Source: Desulforhabdus sp. TSK (GTDB taxonomy: Bacteria; Desulfobacterota; Syntrophobacteria; Syntrophobacterales; Syntrophobacteraceae). From it: a DNA stretch of 64,000 nucleotides. Position 1 is the first letter of the stretch; each line of letters starts with the position of its first letter. This document shows, piece after piece, positions 25,508 through 35,698 of this stretch. The position numbers and the translations under genes were made by a program. Where the stretch lies: the NCBI RefSeq assembly GCF_022836495.1, contig NZ_BQXM01000016.1:48315-112314 (forward strand). Direction: 5' to 3'. Under the pieces are notes generated by a model. That model saw nothing but the letters and a program-made list of their open reading frames with translations, was not told the origin of the DNA and did no database searches.

Positions 25508-27247
25508 TCAACTCAGGACTTCCCTGCGGTTCTGAAGGTGGGCCATTTCTTTTTCGCGATAGGCATCGAGGCTTCCACCCAGAGATTCCGCAATGATCTC
25601 CGCCACCAGCCTTGCCGAGTGGATCCTCGGAATGAAGACAAAATCCGCTCCCTGGCGATAAAGATTCAGAGCTTCCTCCAGGGCATCGGCGGCAACGATG
25701 ACCCGAGCCTCCGGGCAAAGGCGCCGCGCAAGGCGCAACAGTCTCTCATTGGTCGTTCCCCGGAGAATGGAATCGGGGATGGTGCTGACAAACGTCCTGG
25801 TATGATCCACGTGTGCATGCATGAGGGTATCCACGCTGGCAATGTCCCCGTAGATGCACTTGACGTCCCGCCTGTTGAGCTCACAATGCACCTCGGGATT
25901 GAAGTCGATCACCAGCACCTTCCCGGAGAGGGGAGCCCCGTTTTCTTCCTTCATGGACTCCATCTCGTAAAAAATCGAGCTCGCCTCCTTGTAAAATCCC
26001 AGGAAAACAATCTCTTTGGACTCTTCCCCGGCCTCCCTCCCCGTGGAGGCATCCGTGTCGATATCTTTCAAGCCGAGCCGCTTCAGAAGCGGGGCGATCT
26101 GGAGCTGGATTTCGTGGTTGTATTGAATCATGTACGTTGAAGCGACGGAGGTGATGGCAAAGACAAAGGTCAAAATTCCCACCACCTGGGGGTCGATGTG
26201 ATGGAATGTAAGCCCCAGGGATGCAATGACGAGGGAAAATTCGCTCATCTGGGAGAGATTGACGGCTGTGATGAGACTCGTCCGCAGGCCCTCCTTCAAC
26301 ACATAGAGCACGGAAAAAACGGAGAGGAATCGCGTGGCGACAAGAAAGAGCGAAGCGACGGCGGCGTGGGCCAAGAGCGAGCCCGTTGGAACGGGAATCT
26401 GAAGCCCCAGTCCGACAAAGAAAAGGGTCACGAAAAAATCCCTGATATTGGTTACCTTGGAGATCACGTCGACATTGTAAGGGAATGTGGAAAGGCTCAC
26501 TCCGGCCACCAGCGCCCCCATTTCCTTGGAAAGCCCTGACTCCCCCGCGATGCCGCTGATGAGAAAGCACCAGGCGATGGCCGTGACCAGGAGGAGCTCG
26601 GGTATCTTGGCGATGAAGGAAAAGAGGTGCGACAGCAAATACCTGCTGACGGCCAGGCTCAGGAGAACGAGTCCCGCGCCTTTCACAAAGGAGAGCAGAA
26701 TGATGGATACGCCCGGGCTCAGGAGGTTCGGTTGAAGGGACAAGAACAGGATCGCCCAGATGTCCTGAAAGACAAGAATCCCCAGGGTGATTTGCCCCGG
26801 GAGCGTCGAGAGCTCGAACTTGTCGTACAGGATCTTCACGACGATCATGGTGCTGCTGAGCGCCATGGCCACGGCGAGATAAAGCGCATCGAACCGGCCT
26901 CCCCCCAGGCTGAAGCCCATGAGGGCGAAAAACCCGATTCCCAGCGCCACGCAGAGAACGAACTGGGAAAGCCCCGAAACAATCAGGGTCCGCCCGGCAG
27001 AAAGGAGCTTCTTGAGATCGATCTCGAGGCCGATGATGAAGAGCAGAAGAATGAGCCCAATTTCAGAAATGAGCGTGATGCTCGCCTCGTCCTTGATGAG
27101 TCCCAGGCCGATCTTCGGCCCCAGCACGATGCCGGCCGCAAGGTAGGCCAGAATCAAGGGCTGCTTCAGAGCCCTGGCGAGCAGAGCGAAAAAAGTCGCA
27201 GCAACAATGGCAAGTCCAATACTCGATAAAAGATCAACTTCATGCAT
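25508..27247 (-). CDS. Kef-type CPA2 cation/proton antiporter with C-terminal TrkA-N domain
   Basis: 579 residues. Residues 1-385 are the Na+/H+ exchanger fold with about 12 membrane segments (YLAAGIVLGPKIGLGL, LLLFIIGLEIDLKKLL, ALSSTMIVVKILYDKFELST). Residues ~420-560 are a TrkA-N/RCK-type nucleotide-binding domain (KVLVIDFNPEVHCELNRR, CIYGDIASVDTLMHA), which gates transport in KefB/C. It exchanges a cation (probably K+ or Na+) against protons in the inner membrane. A KefF/G-like subunit is not nearby. Confidence 0.88.
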   Translation of the reverse strand: MHEVDLLSSIGLAIVAATFFALLARALKQPLILAYLAAGIVLGPKIGLGLIKDEASITLISEIGLILLLFIIGLEIDLKKLLSAGRTLIVSGLSQFVLCVALGIGFFALMGFSLGGGRFDALYLAVAMALSSTMIVVKILYDKFELSTLPGQITLGILVFQDIWAILFLSLQPNLLSPGVSIILLSFVKGAGLVLLSLAVSRYLLSHLFSFIAKIPELLLVTAIAWCFLISGIAGESGLSKEMGALVAGVSLSTFPYNVDVISKVTNIRDFFVTLFFVGLGLQIPVPTGSLLAHAAVASLFLVATRFLSVFSVLYVLKEGLRTSLITAVNLSQMSEFSLVIASLGLTFHHIDPQVVGILTFVFAITSVASTYMIQYNHEIQLQIAPLLKRLGLKDIDTDASTGREAGEESKEIVFLGFYKEASSIFYEMESMKEENGAPLSGKVLVIDFNPEVHCELNRRDVKCIYGDIASVDTLMHAHVDHTRTFVSTIPDSILRGTTNERLLRLARRLCPEARVIVAADALEEALNLYRQGADFVFIPRIHSARLVAEIIAESLGGSLDAYREKEMAHLQNRREVLS

Positions 27248-27387
27248 ACGGGAATAGCCTTACCCCTCCTTTGGATCAGGAATCAACCCCTGGCGCCGGT
27301 CATTGGATTTTACAGGCGAGTTCTCTACCATGGGTGGTGCCCGATGTCAAAGGCGGTCCCTCATCGAGCAATACTGCTGATTTTTTT

Positions 27388-27540
27388 ATGAAAAGCCTTG
27401 GAGAGGACATTTTCATACAAAGAAGTTACATTTCCAGGTCGCTCCATGCTCTTTGCAGGAGCGGCTTCCAGCCGCGACACCAGTCAGTCGCGGCTGGAAG
27501 CCGCTCCTACAAAAACGAAGATTTTCACCCTCAACAATTA
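27388..27540. repeat. dispersed palindromic repeat, family P2, long variant, copy 1
   Basis: Contains the core GGAGCGGCTTCCAGCCGCGA...TCGCGGCTGGAAGCCGCTCC. Its left flank ATGAAAAGCCTTGGAGAGGA closely matches ATGAAAAGCCTTTGCGACGG at 53,002, so the unit extends ~70 bp left of the hairpin. It lies in the 312-base gap between trpA and the antiporter gene; the remaining sequence shows nothing else. Confidence 0.75.
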
Positions 27541-27559
27541 TAACTCAACAACATTGCCC

Positions 27560-28357
27560 TCATCGGGTGGCATCCTTGAGGGCACGCACGGCGTCTCCCA
27601 CTTTCCCGGCCACCTGGGGGTCGTTTAGGTGACTTTCGATGATCCGCTCGAAGGCGCTGCCCACCACGATGCCGTCGGCCAGGGCCCCGATGGCCCTTAC
27701 CTGTTCCGGCGTGGAAATGCCGAAGCCCACACAGATGGGCATCCCGTGGCAGCGTTCCCTGAGGGTCTCCGTCACCTGGGAAATCTCCTTCAAGTCCAAT
27801 CCGCCGCTTCCCGTGACTCCCGTCATGGAAACCAGGTACAGAAATCCGGAGGCTCCCTCGGCCACGGCGGACATGCGGTCCGGAGGCGTCGTGGGGGCGA
27901 CCAGGCGAATGAGGTTCAAGTCCTTTCCCACCCACTGGGAAGTCATTTCCTCCGATTCTTCGGGCGGCAGGTCCACCACCAGCGCTCCGTCCGCCCCTGC
28001 AGCGACGGCATCCCCATAGAAGCGGGCCGCCCCATAGGCAAGGATGGGATTGTAATAGCTGAAAAGCACGATGGGGATATCCGTTTTGTGGCGAATCTTC
28101 CGCGTCATCTCCAGCACTGTTTCAAGATAGGCTCCCGCCTGGAGTGCCCGGCCCGAAGACCTTTGAATGACCGGCCCATCGGCGGTGGGATCGGAGAAGG
28201 GCACGCCCAGCTCCAAAATATCCAAACCCTCGCGGCACATGGCTTCAATGATTTCCAGGGATGTCTCCACGGAAGGGTCCCCTGCGCTCACGAAGCCCAC
28301 CAGGGCCTTTTCTCCCTTCCGGCGCAATGTTTCGAAAGTATTCTTTATACGGTTCAC
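27560..28357 (-). CDS. trpA: tryptophan synthase alpha chain
   Basis: 265 residues from GTG 28357, seven bases after GAGAGGAA. It cleaves indole-3-glycerol phosphate to indole, which passes to TrpB. Catalytic Glu/Asp segments are [15 protein letters not shown] and the loop [15 protein letters not shown]; the phosphate-binding [10 protein letters not shown] is also present. A GTG at 28372 would add five residues and overlap the trpB end. Last gene of the operon. Confidence 0.95.
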   Translation of the reverse strand: MNRIKNTFETLRRKGEKALVGFVSAGDPSVETSLEIIEAMCREGLDILELGVPFSDPTADGPVIQRSSGRALQAGAYLETVLEMTRKIRHKTDIPIVLFSYYNPILAYGAARFYGDAVAAGADGALVVDLPPEESEEMTSQWVGKDLNLIRLVAPTTPPDRMSAVAEGASGFLYLVSMTGVTGSGGLDLKEISQVTETLRERCHGMPICVGFGISTPEQVRAIGALADGIVVGSAFERIIESHLNDPQVAGKVGDAVRALKDATR

Positions 28358-28373
28358 GACGTTTCCTCTCACT

Positions 28374-29612
28374 TCAGGGTAGTGCCTTCATATGCTCCGA
28401 AACAATCCCCAAATCCTTGTCTCCCCGCCCCGACAGACACACCATCAGGATATCCCTGGCGGGACGTCGAGCGGCTTCGATCATGGCCTGGGCAAGCGCG
28501 TGGGAGCTTTCCAGGGCCGGGATGATCCCTTCCATGGCGCAGAGCTCGTGGAACGCATGCAGGGCCTGCTGGTCCGTCACCGCTTCGTAGCGGGCGCGCA
28601 TGGATTCCTTCAAATACGAATGCTCCGGCCCTACTCCGGGGTAATCCAGGCCGGCTGAAATGGAATGGGCCTCCTGGATCTGGCCGTGCTCATCCTGCAG
28701 CACATACGATTTGGACCCGTGCAGCACCCCCACCGTCCCCGCACCCAGCGTAGCCGCATGCTTGCCGGTGGAGATCCCCAAACCGGCGGCTTCCGCGCCG
28801 ACGATTTCCACGGGATCCTCGAGGAAGGGGTAGAAGAGCCCCATGGCATTGCTGCCTCCGCCGACGCACGCCACAAGCATTTCGGGCAGGCGCCCCTCGG
28901 CCGCGAGGATCTGTTCCCTGGCCTCATCCCCGATGACGCGCTGAAAATCCCTCACCATCTTGGGATAGGGATGGGGCCCCGCCACGGAACCGATGACGTA
29001 GAAGGTGTCCCGCACCGCCCCGACCCAGTAGCGCATGGCTTCGTTCATGGCGTCCTTGAGGGTCCCCGTGCCCGAGGAAACCGATTCCACCTCGGCGCCC
29101 AGGAGCCGCATACGCTGGACGTTGGCGGCCTGGCGGCGGATGTCCTCCTCCCCCATGAAAATCCGGCATTCCATGCCGAAAAGAGCCGCGGCTGTCGCCG
29201 TGGCCACGCCATGCTGTCCAGCGCCCGTCTCGGCGATCACCTTCTGCTTTCCCATCCACCGTGCCAGGAGCACCTGACCCAGCGTGTTGTTGATTTTATG
29301 CGCACCGGTGTGGGCCAGATCTTCCCGCTTGAGATAAATCATTGCCCCGCCGATCTTGGCGCTCAACCGCCTGGCCGCAAAGAGGGGGGTCGGACGCCCG
29401 GCATAGTGTTGCAGCAGCTCCCGCAGCTCTTGCTGAAAAGCCGGCTGCGGGCTCATGGTTGTATAGGCGGCTTCCAGCTCCAGCAGCGCGGGCATGAGGG
29501 TCTCGCCCACATAACGCCCTCCGAAAATGCCAAAATGCCCCCTGCTATCGGGAGCTCCCGCAATTCCTTGAAACGAAGCACTCTGTCCCGCTCCGTGTGC
29601 TGATGTGTTCAT
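28374..29612 (-). CDS. trpB: tryptophan synthase beta chain
   Basis: 412 residues from ATG 29612, eight bases after AGGAGG; the open frame to 29720 is not used. It condenses indole with serine using PLP, whose lysine lies in HTGAHKINN. Further family motifs are [18 protein letters not shown] and [13 protein letters not shown]. It is the classical TrpB1 type. It is separated from trpF by 224 bases holding a repeat, and from trpA by a few bases. Confidence 0.96.
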   Translation of the reverse strand: MNTSAHGAGQSASFQGIAGAPDSRGHFGIFGGRYVGETLMPALLELEAAYTTMSPQPAFQQELRELLQHYAGRPTPLFAARRLSAKIGGAMIYLKREDLAHTGAHKINNTLGQVLLARWMGKQKVIAETGAGQHGVATATAAALFGMECRIFMGEEDIRRQAANVQRMRLLGAEVESVSSGTGTLKDAMNEAMRYWVGAVRDTFYVIGSVAGPHPYPKMVRDFQRVIGDEAREQILAAEGRLPEMLVACVGGGSNAMGLFYPFLEDPVEIVGAEAAGLGISTGKHAATLGAGTVGVLHGSKSYVLQDEHGQIQEAHSISAGLDYPGVGPEHSYLKESMRARYEAVTDQQALHAFHELCAMEGIIPALESSHALAQAMIEAARRPARDILMVCLSGRGDKDLGIVSEHMKALP

Positions 29613-29698
29613 CGATCGATCCTCCTCGGCCTGCCGGCCAAATCTGTAACCTCCGCATCCCGTGGGGATGTGCTGTGAACGATTGTATGGCTGATCTC

Positions 29699-29771
29699 TG
29701 TAGGAGTGGCTTCCAGCCACGACAAAAATGGCTTCCTCCCGAGACGGTCGCGGCTGGAAGCCGCTCCTACA
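29699..29771. repeat. dispersed palindromic repeat, family P2, inside the trp operon
   Basis: TGTAGGAGTGGCTTCCAGCC...GGCTGGAAGCCGCTCCTACA with a longer middle. It lies between trpF and trpB without T-runs, so the operon probably reads through. Confidence 0.75.
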
Positions 29772-29836
29772 AGGTCATCAAGAAGAAGGTCATCAAGGAG
29801 CCAGAGTCTCATCCACTGAAGCTAGGAAACCCCGGT

Positions 29837-30541
29837 TCATTCAAAAATCCTTCGCAATCTTCTGGAGCAACGGGTCTGCGTCACGGCTCCCAGAAAGCGC
29901 TTCACCTTGTCGAGGTCTTTTCTTCCCGGAACAGCCTCCACCCCCGAGCTGACATCCACCGCATCGGGAGAAGCCGCGGCAATGGCCTGAATGACGTTTT
30001 CAGGATTCAGACCTCCGGCCAGAAGGGTTGGATAGTGAGACGAAAAATCCAGGGTAGCCCCCCAATCCCACTGTTGCGCGTTTCCCCCGGGGAGAACGCC
30101 TCCTGCACATTCCACGAGATACGCCGAAGCGCCGAAGGATGCCGCTTGAGACAGGGACGGCTCTCGATTCACGTACACCGCTTTGACGACCGTCAGCCCT
30201 TCGTGCAGGAGCCGGTGCACCAGCTCGGGGGTTTCCCGGCCGTGCAGCTGCACTCCCCGCAGACCGCAACGGTCGACTCTCTCCATGATGGCCGCAAAGC
30301 CTTCGTTCACAAAGACGCCCACCCCCGTGACCCCCGCCGGGAGGGCCCTGCAGATGGCCCGGGCTTCCTCGTCCGTCACGAAGCGCGGACTTGGGGGGTA
30401 AAAGACACAACCAACGGCGCTGGCTCCCCCTTCCACACAGGCAAGAGCCTCCTCCACGCGCTTCAGTCCGCAGATCTTTACCTGTGGCGTCCTATCCTTC
30501 TCCATAAACGCTTTCTCCGACTCCTCCAAACCTTCTTCCAT
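29837..30541 (-). CDS. trpF: phosphoribosylanthranilate isomerase
   Basis: 234 residues. It isomerises N-(5-phosphoribosyl)anthranilate to the carboxyphenylamino sugar. Motifs are VKICGLKRVEEA, GCVFYPPSPRF, GVQLHGRE, LLAGGLNPENV and DVSSGVEAVPGRKD. The ATG at 30541 is next to the trpC stop; an ATG at 30505 (MEKDRTPQ) just before VKICGL is an alternative. It is not fused to TrpC. Confidence 0.93.
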   Translation of the reverse strand: MEEGLEESEKAFMEKDRTPQVKICGLKRVEEALACVEGGASAVGCVFYPPSPRFVTDEEARAICRALPAGVTGVGVFVNEGFAAIMERVDRCGLRGVQLHGRETPELVHRLLHEGLTVVKAVYVNREPSLSQAASFGASAYLVECAGGVLPGGNAQQWDWGATLDFSSHYPTLLAGGLNPENVIQAIAAASPDAVDVSSGVEAVPGRKDLDKVKRFLGAVTQTRCSRRLRRIFE

Positions 30542-30542
30542 C

Positions 30543-31334
30543 TCACCGCCCCAGGAGATGCCTCAGAACAGGCTCCGGATCGGCCGCCTTCACCAGGCTC
30601 TCTCCAATGAGAAAATTGAAGATCCCCGCTCCTTGAAGCGCCTCGATCTGGGCCCGGGTGTGGATTCCGCTCTCCGCCACCGCCACTTGACCGGGCTCGA
30701 GCAAGCGAGCGAGCTGCACGGAAGTCTGGATGTCCGTCTGGAATGTGCGGAGGTCCCGGTTGTTGATGCCCACCAATTGAGCCCCGGCGGCCGTGGCCGT
30801 CTCCAGCTCCTCCCGGGAATGCACCTCCACGAGGGCGTCCAGCCCCAGCTCCCGGGCAAGCTCGATGCCGGCTTTGAGGAATTCCGGCGAGAGGGCCCGC
30901 ACGATGAGAAGCACGGCATCGGCTCCCCAGGCTGCGGCTTCGTAGATCTGGTAGGTGGAAACCACAAAGTCCTTCCGCAGCACCGGCAGGTCCACCACCC
31001 CTCGAACCGCTTTCAGGTCCTGGGGGCTGCCCATGAAAAACGTTTTATCCGTCAGCACGGAAATGGCTGCCGCCCCCGCCCGCTCGTAAGACCGCCCGTA
31101 GGCCTGGGGATCCAGGTCCGCACGCATAGCCCCGCGGGAGGGAGACCCCCGCTTGATTTCAGCGATTATATTCGTTCCGAAGGGTCCCGGGGCGGAGAGC
31201 TTTTCCAGGAACGAATGCCGCACCCTCGGATTCCGTGCCTCTTTCCTGAGCTGCACCTCAGGCACCGCCCTTCGGGCCGCTTCCACTTCCTCTTGCTTCT
31301 TCTGGAGGATACTGGTCAAAATATCCTGTGACAT
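30543..31334 (-). CDS. trpC: indole-3-glycerol-phosphate synthase
   Basis: 263 residues. It closes the indole ring. Motifs are IAEIKRGSPSRG (catalytic Lys), VLTDKTFFMGS, LRKDFVVSTYQIYEA (second Lys), LVEVHSREEL, GINNRDLRTFQ and ESGIHT. It abuts trpF and lies 80 bases after trpD. Confidence 0.95.
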   Translation of the reverse strand: MSQDILTSILQKKQEEVEAARRAVPEVQLRKEARNPRVRHSFLEKLSAPGPFGTNIIAEIKRGSPSRGAMRADLDPQAYGRSYERAGAAAISVLTDKTFFMGSPQDLKAVRGVVDLPVLRKDFVVSTYQIYEAAAWGADAVLLIVRALSPEFLKAGIELARELGLDALVEVHSREELETATAAGAQLVGINNRDLRTFQTDIQTSVQLARLLEPGQVAVAESGIHTRAQIEALQGAGIFNFLIGESLVKAADPEPVLRHLLGR

Positions 31335-31415
31335 GGCGATTTCGCTCTCCGCATTTCAAGTCAGGGGCATCCCTCGGGAAGCCTCATCAAAAAATCCCCT
31401 CACGATGCCGAATGC

Positions 31416-32432
31416 TCAACCATTTTCACGCGTATAGCGCACAAGGCCTTCCAGCTTGGCGGCTGCGGAACCGTCGTCGATGGCTGCTTCCGCCTTGCGG
31501 ATGCCCTCGGGAAAGTCCTCGGCCACACCCGCCGCCATGAGGGCCGCGGCAGCATTGACGACCACCACATCCCGCTTGGGCCCTTTTTCCCCGGCGAGAA
31601 TCCGTTGGGTTATTTGCGCGTTTTCAGCCGCCTCTCCTCCTCTCAATTCCTCCGGAAGAGCCTGCCTCACCAGGAGCTGATCCGGGGTCACATCGTAGGT
31701 GCGGATCATGCCGTCCTTGAGCTCGGAGATCCGCGTCGGAGCGCACACGGTGATTTCATCCAGTCCGTCATGCCCATGCACGACAAATGCCCGCCGGGTC
31801 CCCAGCAGGCGCAGGGCCTGGGCGAACATTTCCGTCAGGGCGGGAGCGTAAACCCCCACGAGCACGCAGTTCGCTCCCGCTGGATTGGTGAGGGGTCCGA
31901 GCATATTGAAAATGGAGCGCACGGCCACCTCTTTGCGAGCCTTGGCGGCATACCGCAAGGCCCCGTGAAAAACGGGGGCGAAGAGAAAGCCGATGCCGAC
32001 ATGCTCGATGGCTTCCTCCACAACCTCCGGCGCCACATCCAGGCGAACCCCGAGGGCTTCCAGGACGTCGGCGCTCCCGCACTTGCTGGATACGGAACGA
32101 TTGCCGTGCTTGGCCACCGTCACGCCGCAGCCGGCCACCACAAATGCCGACGTCGTGGAAATATTGAAGGTTTGGGCCTTGTCCCCGCCCGTCCCCACCG
32201 TGTCCACGACCGTGTCGGCCGTCGTCTGGATCCGAATGGCCTTGCGACGCATGGCGCGGGCCGCTCCCGTCAGCTCGGCGAAGGTCTCCCCCTTGGTGGT
32301 CAGAGCGCCGATGAGGGCACCGATCTGAGCGTCCGTGCAGTTGCCGGACATGATTTCCGTCATGAGGTCGGCCATTTCGGTTTCATCCAGGTCTTGTCTC
32401 TTGATGATTTTTTGCAGGCTGTCCTGAAACAT
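31416..32432 (-). CDS. trpD: anthranilate phosphoribosyltransferase
   Basis: 338 residues. It joins anthranilate to PRPP. Visible are the PRPP-binding GTGGDKAQTFNIST and KHGNRSVSSKCGSADVLEAL, then the GPLTNPAGA signature. It is separate from the glutaminase TrpG, unlike the fused enzyme of enterics. Confidence 0.95.
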   Translation of the reverse strand: MFQDSLQKIIKRQDLDETEMADLMTEIMSGNCTDAQIGALIGALTTKGETFAELTGAARAMRRKAIRIQTTADTVVDTVGTGGDKAQTFNISTTSAFVVAGCGVTVAKHGNRSVSSKCGSADVLEALGVRLDVAPEVVEEAIEHVGIGFLFAPVFHGALRYAAKARKEVAVRSIFNMLGPLTNPAGANCVLVGVYAPALTEMFAQALRLLGTRRAFVVHGHDGLDEITVCAPTRISELKDGMIRTYDVTPDQLLVRQALPEELRGGEAAENAQITQRILAGEKGPKRDVVVVNAAAALMAAGVAEDFPEGIRKAEAAIDDGSAAAKLEGLVRYTRENG

Positions 32433-32465
32433 GGCAATTCTTCCCCTTATTTTGATTTCTTTTTC

Positions 32466-32505
32466 AGCGCCCGTCAGCGCCCGTCAGCGCCATCAGCGTC
32501 CCATT
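32466..32505. repeat. short tandem repeat between trpG and trpD
   Basis: The unit GCGCCCGTCA occurs twice (CAGCGCCCGTCAGCGCCC), followed by diverged units GCGCCATCA and GCGTCCC. No function evident. Confidence 0.45.
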
Positions 32506-32511
32506 CTTTTT

Positions 32512-33084
32512 CTAAACCCTGGTCTTGTTGAGGAAATTACGCAGGAGCCGTTTGCCCGCCGGAGTCATGATGGATTCGGGGTGAAACTGAATCCCCTCCG
32601 TGGGATGCTCCCGGTGGCGAATGCCCATGACCTCGCCGTCTTCGGATTCCGCCGTCACCTGGAGGCAATCGGGCAAGCCCTCCCGGGAGACGGCCAGGGA
32701 ATGATAGCGCATGGCCTGAAAGGGACTGGCAATGCCCTGGTAGATTTCCTTGCCGTCCGCCTGGACCATGGAGACCTTCCCGTGCATGAGCTCCCTGGCC
32801 CGCACCACCTGCCCGCCGAATGCCGCAGCGATGGCCTGGTGTCCGAGGCAGACCCCCAGGAGGGGAACCTTCCCCGAAAATTCCCGGACGAGGGGAACGG
32901 AAATGCCCGCCCCCTCAGGACGGCACGGCCCGGGTGAAATGACGATTCCCCGGGGACTCATGGAACGTATTTCCTCCACGGAAATCTTGTCGTTGCGATA
33001 CACTTGCACGTCTGCACCCAGCATCAACAGATATTGCACCAGGTTGTAGGTAAACGAGTCGTAGTTATCGAGCATGACGATCAT
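32512..33084 (-). CDS. trpG: anthranilate synthase glutamine amidotransferase component
   Basis: 190 residues. It releases ammonia from glutamine for TrpE. The triad is the Cys in LLGVCLGHQAIA, His/Glu in QFHPESI, and the oxyanion segment VISPGPCRPEGAG. The N-terminus MLDNYDSFTYNLVQYL is typical. In other bacteria the same subunit can serve PabB. Confidence 0.95.
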   Translation of the reverse strand: MIVMLDNYDSFTYNLVQYLLMLGADVQVYRNDKISVEEIRSMSPRGIVISPGPCRPEGAGISVPLVREFSGKVPLLGVCLGHQAIAAAFGGQVVRARELMHGKVSMVQADGKEIYQGIASPFQAMRYHSLAVSREGLPDCLQVTAESEDGEVMGIRHREHPTEGIQFHPESIMTPAGKRLLRNFLNKTRV

Positions 33085-33154
33085 GGGTTCCTCCCTTCAG
33101 ATCCCTTATGCAGGCTCTTTTGGCATCTCAGTGAGCCCGCGGCCTGCATTGCCC

Positions 33155-34630
33155 CTATTTGTTCCTGCAAATCAGCTCCAGGGCCCGCTGAATGGCCATC
33201 GCCTTGTTCAACGTCTCCTGGCGCTCCCGCTCCGGGATCGAATCGGCCACGATGCCGGCGCCCGCCCGCACCGTGAGCCGGCCATCCTGGATGCACGCCG
33301 TGCGGATGGTGATGGCCAGATCCATGTTGCCGGTAAACGAGACGTAACCGATGGCCCCGCCGTAGGGTCCCCGGGGCTCCTTTTCCAGCTCGGCGATGAT
33401 TTCCATGGCCCGCACTTTGGGGGCCCCTGAAAGAGTGCCCGCCGGAAAGGTCGCCTTGAGCAGATCCCAGGCATCGGAGCCCGTCTGCAGGTCGCAGACG
33501 ATGTTGGACACCAGGTGCATCACGTGGGAATAGCGCTCCACCACCATGAGGTCCGTCACCTGGACGGTGCCCACCTCGGCCACACGCCCCAGGTCGTTGC
33601 GCCCCAGGTCCACGAGCATGAGGTGCTCCGCCCGTTCCTTGGGGTCCTGCAGGAGCTCGTCCGCCAGGTAGCGGTCCTTCTGTTCCGTCTGCCCGCGGGG
33701 CCGGGTGCCGGCGATGGGGCGCAGGGTGGCCACGCCGTTTTCCAGCCGCACCATGGTTTCCGGCGAAGACCCCACCAGGACGGAGTCTCCGAAGTGCAGA
33801 AAATACATGTAGGGAGACGGGTTGACGTAGCGCTGCGCCCGGTAGAGCAGCCACGGGTCGGGCGCGGGACAGCAGACGAAAGACTGGGAAAGCACCGCCT
33901 GAATGATATCGCCGTCGGCGATGTATTCCTTGATGCGGCTCACCTGGCCACGGAAGGCTTCCGGGTCCAGCTGGGCTTCCAGCTTCAAGGGGCAGTTCGC
34001 ACTTGCCCGCTCCTCGGGCAGAGGGTTCCGCAGGAGCGCCTGCATGCCGTCGATGGTCTCGAGAGCGGCGTCATAGGCCGCTCCGGGGTCTTGGCCTTCG
34101 ATCATGGCATAGGCCACGAGGGAAAGGGTGTGGCGGATGTTGTCGAAGATGAACAGCTGGTCCGGGATCACGAAATGAGCCAGCAGAGTCTCCCCTGAAC
34201 ATTGGTTGGGGATGGCTTCGAAAAACGAAACGGATTCATAGGTCAGAAAGCCCACCATCCCCCCCCAGAATCGGGGGAGTCCCGGCAGGGAAATGGGCCG
34301 GTAAACGGCCATGAGGGAACGGAGCACCGCCAGGGGATCCCCGTCGTGCGCCATTTCACGCTGCACGCCCCCCTCCTCCACCACGACCTTTTCACGATAG
34401 ACCTGCACCGTGCAACGGGATGAGAGCCCGAGGAAACTGTACCGCCCCCACCGCTCGCCGCCTTCCACACTTTCCAGGAGGAAAATCGGACCCTTGCCGT
34501 CGTAGATCTTGGCCAGGGCCGAGAGAGGGGTTTCCGTATCCGCCAGGATATCCAGGCACACGGGAATGAGGTTCCCCCGTTCAGCCAATTCCAGAAATTC
34601 TTTTTTTTCGGGAAACAATTTCAGTTTCAT
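33155..34630 (-). CDS. trpE: anthranilate synthase component I
   Basis: 491 residues from ATG 34630; the frame is open ten codons further. It converts chorismate and ammonia to anthranilate. Motifs: LLESVEGGERWGRYSFLG near the N-terminus (with the Trp feedback site region), PSPYMYFLHF, IAGTRPRGQT, LVDLGRNDLGRV, FPAGTLSGAPKVRAMEII and GAIGYVSFTGNMD. The LLES segment suggests feedback inhibition by tryptophan. Confidence 0.95.
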   Translation of the reverse strand: MKLKLFPEKKEFLELAERGNLIPVCLDILADTETPLSALAKIYDGKGPIFLLESVEGGERWGRYSFLGLSSRCTVQVYREKVVVEEGGVQREMAHDGDPLAVLRSLMAVYRPISLPGLPRFWGGMVGFLTYESVSFFEAIPNQCSGETLLAHFVIPDQLFIFDNIRHTLSLVAYAMIEGQDPGAAYDAALETIDGMQALLRNPLPEERASANCPLKLEAQLDPEAFRGQVSRIKEYIADGDIIQAVLSQSFVCCPAPDPWLLYRAQRYVNPSPYMYFLHFGDSVLVGSSPETMVRLENGVATLRPIAGTRPRGQTEQKDRYLADELLQDPKERAEHLMLVDLGRNDLGRVAEVGTVQVTDLMVVERYSHVMHLVSNIVCDLQTGSDAWDLLKATFPAGTLSGAPKVRAMEIIAELEKEPRGPYGGAIGYVSFTGNMDLAITIRTACIQDGRLTVRAGAGIVADSIPERERQETLNKAMAIQRALELICRNK

Positions 34631-34675
34631 GGGGTCTCTGCCTTTGACGGTTATGGCCATTGCCTGGGGGCTGTA

Positions 34676-35698
34676 TCAGTCCTGGCTTTTCAGCGGATGA
34701 AAGATCTCGAAAATGGGCTCGATCTGCTGCATCAGGCTGCCGAACTGCTCGGGATAGAGGGACTGGGCCCCGTCGCTCAGGGCCTTATCGGGCTCGTGGT
34801 GGACTTCCACCATGAGTCCGTGGCAGCCGACGGCTACGGCGGCACGACTGAGGGGGATGACCTGGTCGCGGCGCCCGGCGGCATGGCTCGGGTCCACGAT
34901 GATGGGCAGATGGCTCTCTTTGCGCACCACGGGAATGGCGGAAAGGTCCAGGGTGTTCCGGCTGTGGTGAGCGAAAGTCCGCACCCCGCGCTCGCAGAGG
35001 ATCACCTGGGTATTTCCCCCTTCCATGATGTATTCGGCTGCCATCAGCCACTCTTCGATAGTGGCGGACATCCCCCGCTTGAGAACGACGGGCTTCCGAG
35101 CGCGGCCGGCCCTTCGGAGCAGGGTGAAATTCTGCATGTTGCGGGTGCCGATCTGAATGACATCCGCGTACTCCTCCACCATATCGAAAACATCATGGTC
35201 CATGGCTTCCGTCACGACGGGCAGGCCTGTTTCCTCCCGGACCTTGCTCAGGATCTTCAGACCTTCTTCCCCAAGGCCCTGGAAGGCGTAGGGCGAGGTA
35301 CGGGGTTTGAAGGCGCCGCCGCGGAAAAGCTGTGCCCCGGCCTGCTTGACCTTGCGGGCGATGGTCAGGGCCTGCTCTTCGCTCTCGATGGCGCAGGGAC
35401 CGGCAATGATAACCATGTGCCCGTTGCCGATCTTCACACCGCCCACCTCGATGACGGAATCCTCCGGCTGCGACTCACGGCTCACCAGTTTATACGGATG
35501 GGTGACAGGGATGACTTCCTTCACCCCGGGCATGCCGAGGAATGGCCCGGCTTCCACCGCTCCCGGGTTGTGCAGGACACAGATGGCCACTCTTTCGCCG
35601 CCCGGCATGGGCCGCGCCGTGTAGCCCCTGGATTCGATCACCGCCACCACCGCTTCGATCTCCGAAGGTGAAGCCTTTTGATTCATGACGATCAGCAT
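34676..35698 (-). CDS. aroF: 3-deoxy-7-phosphoheptulonate (DAHP) synthase, type I-beta
   Basis: 340 residues from ATG 35698, preceded by AGGGAG. It starts the shikimate pathway. Residues 1-70 form the ferredoxin-like N-terminal domain that binds aromatic effectors in the Thermotoga-type enzyme. The barrel has GPCAIESEEQ, RGGAFKPRTSPYAFQGLG, IGTRNMQNF, KRGMSATIEEW and DPSHAAGRRD. The frame is open to 35821 but overlaps a terminator hairpin, so the longer start was rejected. As first gene of the trp operon behind a Trp leader, it couples supply of chorismate to tryptophan need. Confidence 0.93.
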   Translation of the reverse strand: MLIVMNQKASPSEIEAVVAVIESRGYTARPMPGGERVAICVLHNPGAVEAGPFLGMPGVKEVIPVTHPYKLVSRESQPEDSVIEVGGVKIGNGHMVIIAGPCAIESEEQALTIARKVKQAGAQLFRGGAFKPRTSPYAFQGLGEEGLKILSKVREETGLPVVTEAMDHDVFDMVEEYADVIQIGTRNMQNFTLLRRAGRARKPVVLKRGMSATIEEWLMAAEYIMEGGNTQVILCERGVRTFAHHSRNTLDLSAIPVVRKESHLPIIVDPSHAAGRRDQVIPLSRAAVAVGCHGLMVEVHHEPDKALSDGAQSLYPEQFGSLMQQIEPIFEIFHPLKSQD

